64,000 nucleotides of DNA from Streptomyces spinosus (GTDB taxonomy: Bacteria; Actinomycetota; Actinomycetes; Streptomycetales; Streptomycetaceae), in assembly GCF_020400655.1 (NCBI RefSeq), contig NZ_JAINRC010000020.1, forward strand, positions 1 through 64,000, written 5' to 3'. This document shows, piece after piece, positions 1-8,139 of this stretch. Numbering within the stretch: the first letter of the stretch is position 1; each line of letters begins with the position of its first letter. The position numbers were made by a program, and so were the translations under genes. Under the pieces are notes generated by a model. That model saw only the letters and a program-made list of their open reading frames with translations, made no database searches and was not told where the DNA came from.

Positions 1-813
1 TCGGGTCACTACGACGCGGTCGTCGGCCTCGGCGGAGGCAAGGTCATCGACTGCGCGAAGTACTCCGCGGCGCGCGTCGGCCTGCCCATGGTCGCCGTCG
101 CCACCAACCTCTCCCACGACGGGATCTGCTCGCCCGTCTCCATCCTGGACAACGACGCCGGCCGTGGCTCCTACGGGGTGCCCACGCCCATCGCCCTCCT
201 CATCGACCTGGACGTGATCCGTGAGGCGCCGATGCGGTTCGTGCGGTCCGGCATCGGTGACGCCCTGTCCAACATCTCCGCGGTCGCGGACTGGGAGCTG
301 GCCAACCGCGTCAACGGCGAGAAGATCGACGGCCTGGCCGCCGCCATGGCACGCCAGGCGGGCGAGGCCGTGCTGCGGCACCCGGGCGGATGCGGCGAGG
401 ACGAGTTCCTGACCGTGCTGTCCGAGGGGCTGGTGCTGTCGGGCATCGCCATGTCGATCGCCGGGCACACCCGCCCGTCCTCCGGCGCCTGCCACGAGAT
501 CAGTCACGCGCTCGACCTGCTCTACCCCAAGCGGGCGGCGAGCCACGGCGAGCAGGTGGGGCTGGGTGCCGCCTTCGCCATGCACCTGCGGGGCGACACC
601 GAGCGCGCCCTGCTGATGGCCGGCACGCTGCGCCGGCACGGGCTGCCCGTGGTGGCGGAGGAGATCGGCTTCGACGACGACGAGTTCGTCCGCGCCGTGG
701 AGTACGCGCCGCAGACCCGGCCCGGCCGTTACACGGTCCTGGAGCACCTGGAGCTGTCCGCGGAGGGCATCAGGAAGGCGTACGCCGGTTACGTGGCCGA
801 GGTCGCCGGCTGA
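1..813 (+). CDS. sn-glycerol-1-phosphate dehydrogenase-like protein (5' truncated by window edge)
   Basis: The frame is open from base 1, so the N-terminus lies outside the window; an internal ATG at 88 falls after the NAD-binding GGGK turn and is not the true start. Visible motifs are GLGGGKVIDCAK, SHDGICSP, and the probable metal ligands Asp in GIGDALSN, His in CHEISHAL and His in SHGEQVGLG. These fit the G1P dehydrogenase branch (EgsA/AraM type) of the iron-alcohol dehydrogenase superfamily, which reduces dihydroxyacetone phosphate with NAD(P)H in the cytoplasm. It lies just upstream of rplU and about 2.5 kb from teichoic-acid-type polymerases, so a role in supplying a polyol phosphate is possible but is inference. 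Other members of the family act on other substrates, so the exact substrate is open. Confidence 0.75.
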   Translation, partial: SGHYDAVVGLGGGKVIDCAKYSAARVGLPMVAVATNLSHDGICSPVSILDNDAGRGSYGVPTPIALLIDLDVIREAPMRFVRSGIGDALSNISAVADWELANRVNGEKIDGLAAAMARQAGEAVLRHPGGCGEDEFLTVLSEGLVLSGIAMSIAGHTRPSSGACHEISHALDLLYPKRAASHGEQVGLGAAFAMHLRGDTERALLMAGTLRRHGLPVVAEEIGFDDDEFVRAVEYAPQTRPGRYTVLEHLELSAEGIRKAYAGYVAEVAG

Positions 814-826
814 GCCGGGGCCCGGT

Positions 827-855
827 TTGACCCCTACGGTCCGGGCCCGTAACCT
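827..855 (+). promoter_or_regulatory. Predicted HrdB-type promoter of rplU-rpmA
   Basis: TTGACC (827-832) and TAACCT (850-855) are separated by exactly 17 nt, a strong housekeeping sigma-factor pattern. Transcription would start near 862, giving rplU a leader of about 140 nt. That leader contains a GC hairpin whose arms lie near 905-934 (CTCCCGG pairing with CCGGGAG). Whether L21 binds its own leader here is unknown. Confidence 0.6.
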
Positions 856-1001
856 TGACCGTCGGCGTGTCCACTGACCACGCCACATCCCCGTAAACCT
901 CTTCCTCCCGGGCACACGGCTGGCCGGGAGAGGTCGTCCGTGGTCTTCCCGGGTGACTGGCCTGCGGGGGTGCCGTTTCTTCGAGCGAAAGTGAGATCCG
1001 C

Positions 1002-1322
1002 GTGTACGCCATCGTGCGCAGCGGTGGTCGCCAGCACAAGGTTGCTGTCGGCGACATCGTTGAGGTTGACAAGATTTCCACTGCCAAGGTTGGCGACACG
1101 GTCGAGCTCTCGACCCTGCTCGTTGTCGACGGCGACTCCGTGACCAGCGACCCGTGGGTGCTGGCCGGCATCAAGGTCCAGGCCGAGGTCGTGGACCACC
1201 ACAAGGGCCAGAAGATCGACATTCTGCGCTACAAGAACAAGACCGGCTACCGCCGTCGTCAGGGCCACCGCCAGCAGTACACGGCGATCAAGGTCACTGA
1301 GATCCCCGCGGCTGCGAAGTAA
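1002..1322 (+). CDS. rplU: 50S ribosomal protein L21
   Basis: This 106-residue basic protein matches L21 over its full length: it begins YAIVRSGGRQHKV, carries the typical GDIVEVDK stretch, and ends in the conserved KTGYRRRQGHRQQYT region that contacts 23S rRNA. L21 is a large-subunit protein that binds domain structures of 23S rRNA together with L20. The start is GTG at 1002, preceded by a GAAAGTGAG ribosome-binding site. It is followed 14 nt later by rpmA, the standard bacterial L21-L27 pair, and then by obg. Confidence 0.97.
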   Translation: MYAIVRSGGRQHKVAVGDIVEVDKISTAKVGDTVELSTLLVVDGDSVTSDPWVLAGIKVQAEVVDHHKGQKIDILRYKNKTGYRRRQGHRQQYTAIKVTEIPAAAK

Positions 1323-1336
1323 GGGACTGAGGAGAA

Positions 1337-1591
1337 ATGGCACACAAGAAGGGCGCATCGTCCACCCGGAACGGTCGCGACTCCAACGCCCAGCGGCTCG
1401 GCGTGAAGCGCTTCGGCGGTCAGGTCGTGAGCGCGGGTGAGATCCTGGTCCGCCAGCGTGGCACCCACTTCCACCCGGGCGCCGGTGTCGGCCGTGGCGG
1501 CGACGACACGCTGTTCGCCCTGCAGGCCGGTTCGGTGCAGTTCGGCACCCACCGTGGCCGCAAGGTCGTGAACATCGTTCCGGTCGCCTGA
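1337..1591 (+). CDS. rpmA: 50S ribosomal protein L27
   Basis: This 84-residue protein begins MAHKKGASSTRNGRDS, the classic L27 N-terminus that reaches toward the peptidyl-transferase centre. There is no Firmicutes-type N-terminal extension needing cleavage. It continues with LGVKRFGGQ and the RQRGTHFHPG motif. An AGGAG site sits just before the ATG. It is co-transcribed with rplU and closed by the hairpin at 1616-1655, so obg probably has its own promoter or is reached by read-through. Confidence 0.97.
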   Translation: MAHKKGASSTRNGRDSNAQRLGVKRFGGQVVSAGEILVRQRGTHFHPGAGVGRGGDDTLFALQAGSVQFGTHRGRKVVNIVPVA

Positions 1592-1615
1592 GTCGGCTGA
1601 TCGGAAGCTTTCGCG

Positions 1616-1660
1616 AGGCGGACCTCACTTCCCGGTCGGGAAGGCGGGTCCGCCTTTCGC
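1616..1660 (+). terminator. Hairpin terminator after rpmA
   Basis: AGGCGGACC (1616-1624) pairs perfectly with GGTCCGCCT (1647-1655), and an inner CTTCCC/GGGAAG stem extends it into a long rod. The following bases are TTCGCGTGTT, which is not a real U-tract, as is common in Streptomyces. It sits between rpmA and obg and would attenuate read-through. Confidence 0.7.
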
Positions 1661-1709
1661 GTGTTACCCACAAGACATACCCGGACGTTCCTTCTGGAGG
1701 CACTGAACC

Positions 1710-3155
1710 ATGACCACCTTCGTGGACCGCGTCGAACTGCACGTCGCCGCGGGTAACGGGGGCCACGGCTGTGCCTCCGTCCACCGTGAGAAGTTCAAGC
1801 CGCTCGGTGGCCCCGACGGCGGCAACGGCGGCCGGGGCGGTGACGTCATCCTGACGGTCGACCAGTCGGTCACGACGCTGCTCGACTACCACCACTCCCC
1901 GCACCGCAAGGCCACCAACGGCAAGCCCGGCGAGGGCGGCAACCGCTCCGGCAAGGACGGCCAGGACCTGGTCCTGCCCGTGCCGGACGGCACGGTCGTC
2001 CTGGACAAGGCGGGCAACGTGCTCGCCGACCTGGTCGGCCACGGCACCTCGTACATCGCCGCGCAGGGCGGCCGGGGCGGCCTCGGCAACGCGGCGCTGG
2101 CCTCCGCCCGACGCAAGGCGCCCGGCTTCGCGCTGCTCGGCGAGCCCGGTGACGTCCAGGACGTCGTCCTGGAGCTGAAGACCGTCGCGGACGTGGCCCT
2201 CGTCGGCTATCCAAGCGCCGGCAAGTCCTCGCTGATCTCCGTGCTGAGCGCGGCCAAGCCGAAGATCGCCGACTACCCCTTCACCACGCTGGTCCCGAAC
2301 CTGGGCGTGGTGACCGCCGGTTCCACCGTCTACACCATCGCCGACGTGCCGGGTCTCATCCCCGGCGCCAGCCAGGGCCGGGGCCTCGGCCTGGAGTTCC
2401 TGCGGCACGTGGAGCGGTGCAGCGTGCTGGTGCACGTGCTGGACACCGCGACCCTGGAGTCCGACCGTGACCCCGCCTCCGACCTCGACGTCATCGAGGA
2501 GGAGCTGCGGCAGTACGGAGGCCTGGGCGACCGGCCCCGCATCGTCGTCCTGAACAAGGTGGACGTGCCGGACGGCAAGGACCTCGCCGAGATGGTCCGC
2601 CCCGACCTGGAGGCCCGCGGCTACCGCGTCTTCGAGGTGTCGGCGGTGGCGCACATCGGGCTGCGCGAGCTGACCTTCGCCCTCGGTGAGCTGGTGGCGG
2701 GCGCGCGTGCCGCCAAGCCGAAGGAGGAGGCGACCCGGATCGTCATCCGGCCCAAGGCCGTGGACGACGCGGGCTTCACCGTCACCCGTGAGGAGGCCGG
2801 CGGTGAGCCGCTGTTCCGGGTGCGCGGCGAGAAGCCCGAACGCTGGGTGCGGCAGACCGACTTCAACAACGACGAGGCCGTCGGCTATCTCGCCGACCGG
2901 CTCAACCGCCTCGGTGTGGAGGAGCAGTTGATGAAGGCGGGTGCCCGCGCGGGTGACGGCGTCGCCATCGGTCCGGAGGAGAACGCGGTCGTCTTCGACT
3001 GGGAGCCGACGGCCATGGCCGGCGCGGAGATGCTCGGCCGCCGTGGCGAGGACCACCGCTTCGACGCTCCCCGGCCCGCGGCCCAGCGCCGCAGGGACCG
3101 GCAGGCCGAACGGGACGACTCCCAGCGGGAGTTCGACGACTTCGAGCCCTTCTAG
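1710..3155 (+). CDS. obg: Obg family GTPase
   Basis: This 481-residue protein has the three-part Obg plan. The N-terminal Gly-rich Obg fold contains GGNGGRGGD and AAQGGRGGLGN. A GTPase domain has the P-loop GYPSAGKSS near residue 166, the switch region PFTTLVPNLG, DVPGLIPGA and NKVD near 280. The C-terminal OCT-type domain and a charged tail run from about 345. Obg binds the 50S subunit, and in S. coelicolor it is linked to the onset of aerial growth through GTP sensing (established for that species). The ATG at 1710 is preceded by GGAGG. It follows rplU-rpmA as in most bacteria. Confidence 0.96.
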   Translation: MTTFVDRVELHVAAGNGGHGCASVHREKFKPLGGPDGGNGGRGGDVILTVDQSVTTLLDYHHSPHRKATNGKPGEGGNRSGKDGQDLVLPVPDGTVVLDKAGNVLADLVGHGTSYIAAQGGRGGLGNAALASARRKAPGFALLGEPGDVQDVVLELKTVADVALVGYPSAGKSSLISVLSAAKPKIADYPFTTLVPNLGVVTAGSTVYTIADVPGLIPGASQGRGLGLEFLRHVERCSVLVHVLDTATLESDRDPASDLDVIEEELRQYGGLGDRPRIVVLNKVDVPDGKDLAEMVRPDLEARGYRVFEVSAVAHIGLRELTFALGELVAGARAAKPKEEATRIVIRPKAVDDAGFTVTREEAGGEPLFRVRGEKPERWVRQTDFNNDEAVGYLADRLNRLGVEEQLMKAGARAGDGVAIGPEENAVVFDWEPTAMAGAEMLGRRGEDHRFDAPRPAAQRRRDRQAERDDSQREFDDFEPF

Positions 3156-3288
3156 GCGGGCCGCTTCGGGCGCGGAGGAGTGGCGCTTCGGCTGTTACAG
3201 CACCTTTACGCAACTTCGCGCCGATCGCCGTACGGGTGACACCGAGCCGAAGTGTGGCGGGCGCTACGGTGACATGACCGTTGCGGAC

Positions 3289-3313
3289 GGGGAGCGTTCG
3301 ACCAGCGCTCCCC
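3289..3313 (+). other. Hairpin in the leader between obg and the GT2 gene
   Basis: In the 194-nt gap 3156-3349, GGGGAGCG (3289-3296) pairs with CGCTCCCC (3306-3313) around a 9-nt loop. A -10-like TACGGT lies at 3265-3270, so the hairpin would fall early in the transcript of the downstream glycosyltransferase or end the obg transcript. No U-tract follows. The role is undecided. Confidence 0.4.
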
Positions 3314-3349
3314 GCCGCGTGCACGTCGTGTCCCGTGGGGGGAAGACAT

Positions 3350-4471
3350 ATGGGCTCCGCGCCCGCCGAGCGTCCTGTCGTGTCCGTGATCGTTCCCGTC
3401 TACAACGCCGTCGACCATCTGCCGCAGTGCCTGCGGTCCATCGTCGGCCAGTCGATCGGGTTCGAGCAGATCGAGATCATCGCGGTGGACGACGGCTCCA
3501 CCGACGGCGGCGGCGAACTGCTCGACACCTGGGCCGAACGCCACCCCGGCCGGGTCCGGGTGGTGCACCAGGAGAACTCCGGCGCACCGGGGGGCCCGCG
3601 CAACCGGGCCGTCCGGATGGCCCGGGGCGAGTTCCTGTTCTTCGCCGACCCCGACGACTACCTGGGCACCGAGGCGCTGGAACGCCTGGTCGCCGCCGCC
3701 GAGCGCAACGACTCCGACGTGGTCCTCGGGAAGATCAAGGGCGTGGGGCGCAAGGCACCGGTCACCCCGTTCCGGGAGAACGTCGACGGAGGTGACATCT
3801 TCACCTCCAAGGGCGTCTGGTCCCTCACCGCGCACAAGCTGTTCCGCCGCTCGCTGGTCGAGGAGCACGGACTGCGGTTCGCGGAGGGCCTGCGGCTGGC
3901 CGAGGAACAGATCTTCGTCGTGCCCGCCTACCTGCACGCGCGGTCGATCTCCGTCGTGTCCGACTACGACTGCTACTACCTGGTCCGCCGCGACGACTTC
4001 CCGCACCTGACCCACGAGGTGCCGGACCCCGCCCCCTTCTACGCGAACGTGCGGGACGTGCTGACCGTCGTGACGACGCACGTCCCGCCCGGCGCCCGGC
4101 GCGAGAAGCTGCTGTACCGGTGGCTCACCCTGGAGATCCTCGGCCGCTTCGACGGACGCTTCGCCGATCTGCCCGAGGAGGTCCGCGCCCTGCACGTGAA
4201 ACTGGCGGGGGAGCTGCTGCGCGCCTTCATGCCGCAGAGGCTCGTGGACCAGCTGCCGCCGCTCTCCCGGCTGCGCTGCCTGCTGATCTCCCAGGGGCTC
4301 GTCGAGGAGCTCACCGCCCTCACCACGCTGGTCCCCAGGCCGGAGCCGAAGCCGCAGCAGCCGCCCGCGCCCTCTGCCGGGCCGGCGTCCGCACGGAGCC
4401 GGCGGCTCGCCCGGTACACCCCCGCCCGGGTGCTGAAGGCACTCAAACGGCGTCTGCGCCGGGGGCGTTGA
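3350..4471 (+). CDS. Family 2 glycosyltransferase
   Basis: The 373-residue protein opens with a GT-A fold: SVIVPVYNAVDHLPQCL, then VDDGSTDGG and the metal-binding FADPDDY motif near residue 100. It ends in a long basic, Ala/Pro-rich tail (ARSRRLARYTPARVLKALK) that may contact membrane or polymer. The ATG at 3350 is chosen because GGGGGGAAG lies 5 nt upstream; an open frame continues further 5' but has no better site. It converges on two GT2+TagF genes and probably adds a sugar during synthesis of the same wall polymer; donor and acceptor cannot be read from sequence. Confidence 0.85.
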   Translation: MGSAPAERPVVSVIVPVYNAVDHLPQCLRSIVGQSIGFEQIEIIAVDDGSTDGGGELLDTWAERHPGRVRVVHQENSGAPGGPRNRAVRMARGEFLFFADPDDYLGTEALERLVAAAERNDSDVVLGKIKGVGRKAPVTPFRENVDGGDIFTSKGVWSLTAHKLFRRSLVEEHGLRFAEGLRLAEEQIFVVPAYLHARSISVVSDYDCYYLVRRDDFPHLTHEVPDPAPFYANVRDVLTVVTTHVPPGARREKLLYRWLTLEILGRFDGRFADLPEEVRALHVKLAGELLRAFMPQRLVDQLPPLSRLRCLLISQGLVEELTALTTLVPRPEPKPQQPPAPSAGPASARSRRLARYTPARVLKALKRRLRRGR

Positions 4472-4498
4472 CCGGCCGCCGTCCTCCCGGACGGCACA

Positions 4499-4540
4499 GG
4501 GCGGGGCCCGGAGGTCGAACCTCCGGGCCCCGCCCCTTGT
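4499..4540. terminator. Bidirectional terminator between convergent glycosyltransferase genes
   Basis: A perfect 16-bp stem (4499-4514 with 4520-4535) encloses a TCGAA loop and sits between the stop codons at 4471 and 4552. It is followed by CTTGT on the plus strand. Its position and strength fit termination from both sides. Confidence 0.85.
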
Positions 4541-4551
4541 CCCGTGCCCGC

Positions 4552-7500
4552 TCAGAGCTCCTTGGCCTGCTCCAGCATCCGGTCCACGACCCGCTTGGAG
4601 GCGTGGCCGTCGTCCAGGTCGCAGAACAGGTGGTGGAAGCGGTCGAAGCGGTCCTGGTACTCGGCGGACACCTCGTCGATGTCCAGGAGCGCGTCGACCA
4701 GCTCCTTCGAGGTGAACACCAGCGGACCGGGCGAGTCCTGCTCGAAGTCGAAGTAGAAGCCGCGCAGGGTGTCCCGGTAGTGCTCCAGGTCGTAGGTGAA
4801 GAAGAGCATCGGCCGCTTCAGGTGGGCGTAGTCGAACATGACCGACGAGTAGTCCGTGATCATGATGTCGGCCGCCAGGTACAGCTCGGCGATGTCCGGG
4901 TACTCGGACACGTCCCACACGAAGCCGTTGCCGGCGCCCGGCACCAGGTCCACCACGTTGGAGTGCCGGCGGATGAGCAGGACGTGGTCGTCACCGAGCC
5001 GCCGCTGCGCGTCCTCGATGTCGATCCGCAGGTCGAACCGGAACTGGCCCTGGCTGTGCGCCTGGTCGTCGCGCCAGGTCGGCGCGTACAGCACGACCTT
5101 CTTGCCCTTCGGCAGGCCGAGCCGCTTCTTCACCCGCTCCGCGATGGCGTCCTTCTCCGGCGAGTACAGGTAGTCGTTGCGCGGGTAGCCCGCCTCCAGG
5201 ATCTCCCCGTCGTAGGAGAAGGCGCGCTTCAGGATCGGCGTGCTGAACCGGTTGGAGGACACCACCAGGCTCCACTGCTTCGCCTCCAGCGCCAGCTTCT
5301 CCTGGTAGCGGCGGTCGAAGTGCAGCGTGTCGATGTCGTGGCCGATCTTCTTCAGCATCGTGCCGTGCCAGGTCTGCACGATGACCTGGCCGGGGCGCCG
5401 CTCGATCCAGAACGGCAGGTGGCCGTTGGTGACGATGTAGCGGCTGGAGGCCAGCGCCTCGAACCACTCGCGGCCCCACATGCGGACGGGCTCCACGCCC
5501 TCCGGCAGCAGGACCTGACCGTCACGCACGGCCCACAGGTGCTTCAGCCGCGAGCCGCGGGCGACCAGCTCCTCGTACATCGCCTTCGGGCTGTCGGAGA
5601 ACTGCTTGCCGTTGTAGCTGAGGTAGAAGACCTGGTCCTTCAGGGGCTGCTGCCGCAGGGGCGCGTACACCTGCTCGCGCAGCTGCCGCTGGCGGTACGG
5701 GCCGCGCTCCAGGTCGTCCAGCTCCGAACGGCAGTTCAGCTGGGGGAAGTCGGCCCAGCGGTTCTCCAGCCAGTAGCGGCGGCCGCCCAGTTCGGCACGG
5801 AGCGGGAACTGCGCCGCGGCGAGGCGGTCGGTGACGAACGGCACGTCGGGACCCTCACCGTCGGCCGGGCGCAGGAAGAGGTTCCAGCGGCCCGCGCGCA
5901 GCGGCACGTTGCCGTCGCCGCCGAGGGTGGAGGGGTCGAAGGCGACCTCGAAGCGGCCGTCCTCGAGCCAGCGCGGCTCCACGAAGCGCTCCTCGAACCG
6001 CGCCCGGGGCTTGAGCAGCAGCCGGGCACCGGTGAGCCGGGCGTCGGTGCGCGCGGTGATGACGATCCGGCCGTCCTCCAGGGCGACCCGGTCGATCACG
6101 GCCCGCCGGGTGCGGCCGGCCAGCTTCAGGTACCCGTTGTGCCCGCCGATCACGGCCAGTTCACCGTGCTCGGCGTGTTCACCCAGCGAGGCGGGCAGGT
6201 CGTACCGCCCGTCCGCCAGGCCCTCCTGGAGGACCGTGCTGAACTGGCGCTCGCCGCCCTTGGGGTCCGTGGCCACCAGCACGGTGGACCAGACGCGCTT
6301 CTCGGGCCGGGTCAGGGCGTCGACACCCTCGCTGAAGACCAGCGCCACGTCGGCCACCGGGACGTCGACCGAGAACCGGCGCGTGCCGCCCTGCTCGGTC
6401 ACGTCGACCGGGTACTCGTGGACCTCGGCGCCCTTCTGGTTCTTCACCCGCAGCGCCACCCGCTCGCCGGCGTGCAGCGGGACCCGGATGTCACCGGTCA
6501 CCCGCAGCCGGTCGCCCTCCATGGTCCAGCCGGTGATCAGGGCGCGGACCTTCTCGATGCGCAGCTTGAGCGCACCGCGCTCGACCGAAGGCAGCATCCG
6601 GAAGTCGGAGTCCAGCCAGCGGTACGGGGGGAAGTTGCAGGCGGCACCGCCGCTGGACTGCACGGCGCTACGGCGCACGAGGCCGGAGGCGTACAGGCCG
6701 AGGCCCACGTGCCACAGGCCCTCCTGCCACTCACCGCCCTTGCGCAGCTTCGCCGGGTCGATGGTCACTTCCCAGCCGGCCCAGTCGTAGTTGTAGCGCT
6801 CCTGGCCGGAGTCGGTGGTCGCCTCGGGCCGCTCCACGTTCCGGGCAGGCAGCACCATGCGCCGGCGGGACTTGTCCTTGCGCAGTTGCAGGACCTTGAC
6901 GGACGAGCGTTTCGAGGGGAGGTCGATCTTGTCGATCCAGGCGTGCCCGATCAGCACGAGTTTGCCCTCGGACCAGCTGACGTCCTTCAGCGGGGCGCGC
7001 ATGCGCAGGTCCGGGTCGATGCGCAGGGCCTTGCGAGGGACGTCCAGCTCGGCGTCGGCCAGGGCCGGGAAGGAGGCGTACTTGCGGACCAGACCGGTGA
7101 CCTCGATGGGCTCCTTGCGTCGCTGCGAGGCCAGCAGGGCGATCAGCTCGTCGAGCTGGTGCTTGCGGACCAGCAGCCACTGCACCCGCAGGTGGGTCGG
7201 CAGCGACATGACGACCTTGGGGTCGATGTGGTCCAGGAAGCGGTTGGCCGAGCGCAGGAACTCTTCGCGGTACTCCTCGTCACCGTCGGGCACCACATTG
7301 AGGAACAGCCGGAGGTCGTCCGTGAGGACGCGGGCGTCGTACTCCCGCTTGAGGCGCGCGAAGGTCTCGCCGGGCTGCCTGCTCAGGAACTCGCTGATCT
7401 CCAGGACCGAGGTGGTGCGGTCGCTCACCGCGCCCGGGTCGGTGCGGCGCTGCGTGATGGAGGGGCCGGACTCGCCCTCGCGCAGCCGCCAGTAGTAGCA

Positions 7501-8115
7501 GGGCTCGGAGATCACGTCGACGGCCTCTGCGAGGTAGTGCGCCCGCATGGTGACGGGGATGTCCTCGTACAGGCGGGCCTCGGGGAAGGCGAAGCCGTGC
7601 TTCTCCCAGAACGTCCGGCGGAACACCTTGTTGCAGGCGATCCGGTCGGCGACGAGCTTGGCGTACTCGGAGATGTGGGTGCGCTGGCGTGCCTCGCCCG
7701 CGAGCATCCGCATCAGCGGCACCTGCCAGGTCTTCTCGCCCCGGAGGTGGAAGACGTTGCCGGTGGCGAAGGCGGAACCGGTCTCGTCGAGGCTGCCCAC
7801 CATCAGGCGGTAGGCGTCCGGCGGGATGAGGTCGTCACTGTCGACGAACGTCAGGAACTCCGCCTCGGGGGACATGTGGGAGATACCGGTGTTGCGGGCG
7901 GCCCCCAGCCCTCCGTTCTCCTTGCGTATCAGCCGGAACCGCGGGTCACGCTCCGCGTAGGACTCGGCTATCGCCGCCGAGTTGTCGGGTGAGCCGTCGT
8001 CCACCATGAGGACCTCGAAGTCCTCGAACGTCTGCGCCGCCAGCGAGTCGAGACAGGCCGGCAGATAGTGCTCGACGTCGTACATGGGGACGATGACACT
8101 GAGCCGAGGGGCCAT
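4552..8115 (-). CDS. Bimodular GT2 glycosyltransferase / CDP-polyol phosphotransferase (TagF-like)
   Basis: This 1187-residue protein has an N-terminal GT-A domain (SVIVPMYDVEHYLPACL, VDDGSPDNS, FVDSDD within the first 100 residues), a central region of about 500 residues rich in beta-strand-like stretches, and a C-terminal CDP-glycerol glycerophosphotransferase domain. The phosphotransferase domain has TWHGTMLKKIG near 911, RRHSN near 1045 and ITDYSSVMFDY near 1085; the two histidines match the TagF catalytic pair. TagF enzymes polymerise polyol phosphate at the inner membrane face. The fusion suggests an alternating sugar/polyol-phosphate polymer, in line with the polydiglycosylphosphate and teichulosonic polymers known in Streptomyces. 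AAGGAG precedes the ATG, and it lies 24 nt after the next gene in the same minus-strand operon. Confidence 0.85.
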   Translation of the reverse strand: MAPRLSVIVPMYDVEHYLPACLDSLAAQTFEDFEVLMVDDGSPDNSAAIAESYAERDPRFRLIRKENGGLGAARNTGISHMSPEAEFLTFVDSDDLIPPDAYRLMVGSLDETGSAFATGNVFHLRGEKTWQVPLMRMLAGEARQRTHISEYAKLVADRIACNKVFRRTFWEKHGFAFPEARLYEDIPVTMRAHYLAEAVDVISEPCYYWRLREGESGPSITQRRTDPGAVSDRTTSVLEISEFLSRQPGETFARLKREYDARVLTDDLRLFLNVVPDGDEEYREEFLRSANRFLDHIDPKVVMSLPTHLRVQWLLVRKHQLDELIALLASQRRKEPIEVTGLVRKYASFPALADAELDVPRKALRIDPDLRMRAPLKDVSWSEGKLVLIGHAWIDKIDLPSKRSSVKVLQLRKDKSRRRMVLPARNVERPEATTDSGQERYNYDWAGWEVTIDPAKLRKGGEWQEGLWHVGLGLYASGLVRRSAVQSSGGAACNFPPYRWLDSDFRMLPSVERGALKLRIEKVRALITGWTMEGDRLRVTGDIRVPLHAGERVALRVKNQKGAEVHEYPVDVTEQGGTRRFSVDVPVADVALVFSEGVDALTRPEKRVWSTVLVATDPKGGERQFSTVLQEGLADGRYDLPASLGEHAEHGELAVIGGHNGYLKLAGRTRRAVIDRVALEDGRIVITARTDARLTGARLLLKPRARFEERFVEPRWLEDGRFEVAFDPSTLGGDGNVPLRAGRWNLFLRPADGEGPDVPFVTDRLAAAQFPLRAELGGRRYWLENRWADFPQLNCRSELDDLERGPYRQRQLREQVYAPLRQQPLKDQVFYLSYNGKQFSDSPKAMYEELVARGSRLKHLWAVRDGQVLLPEGVEPVRMWGREWFEALASSRYIVTNGHLPFWIERRPGQVIVQTWHGTMLKKIGHDIDTLHFDRRYQEKLALEAKQWSLVVSSNRFSTPILKRAFSYDGEILEAGYPRNDYLYSPEKDAIAERVKKRLGLPKGKKVVLYAPTWRDDQAHSQGQFRFDLRIDIEDAQRRLGDDHVLLIRRHSNVVDLVPGAGNGFVWDVSEYPDIAELYLAADIMITDYSSVMFDYAHLKRPMLFFTYDLEHYRDTLRGFYFDFEQDSPGPLVFTSKELVDALLDIDEVSAEYQDRFDRFHHLFCDLDDGHASKRVVDRMLEQAKEL

Positions 8116-8139
8116 GCTTGTCGATCTCCTTCTCGGGGG

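Noticed and set aside
856..1001. L21-binding leader structure upstream of rplU
   Set aside because: A hairpin exists, but I cannot match it to a known L21 leader class, so it is mentioned only with the promoter.
834..3056. Long open frame on the minus strand opposite rplU-obg
   Set aside because: It is antisense to well-identified ribosomal and GTPase genes, its sequence is low-complexity Val/Gly/Arg/His-rich, and such shadows are common at this GC content.
4120..7992. Open frame of about 1290 codons on the plus strand opposite the large TagF-like gene
   Set aside because: Composition is Val/Gln/His/Arg-rich without domains, while the minus strand gives clear GT2 and TagF motifs.
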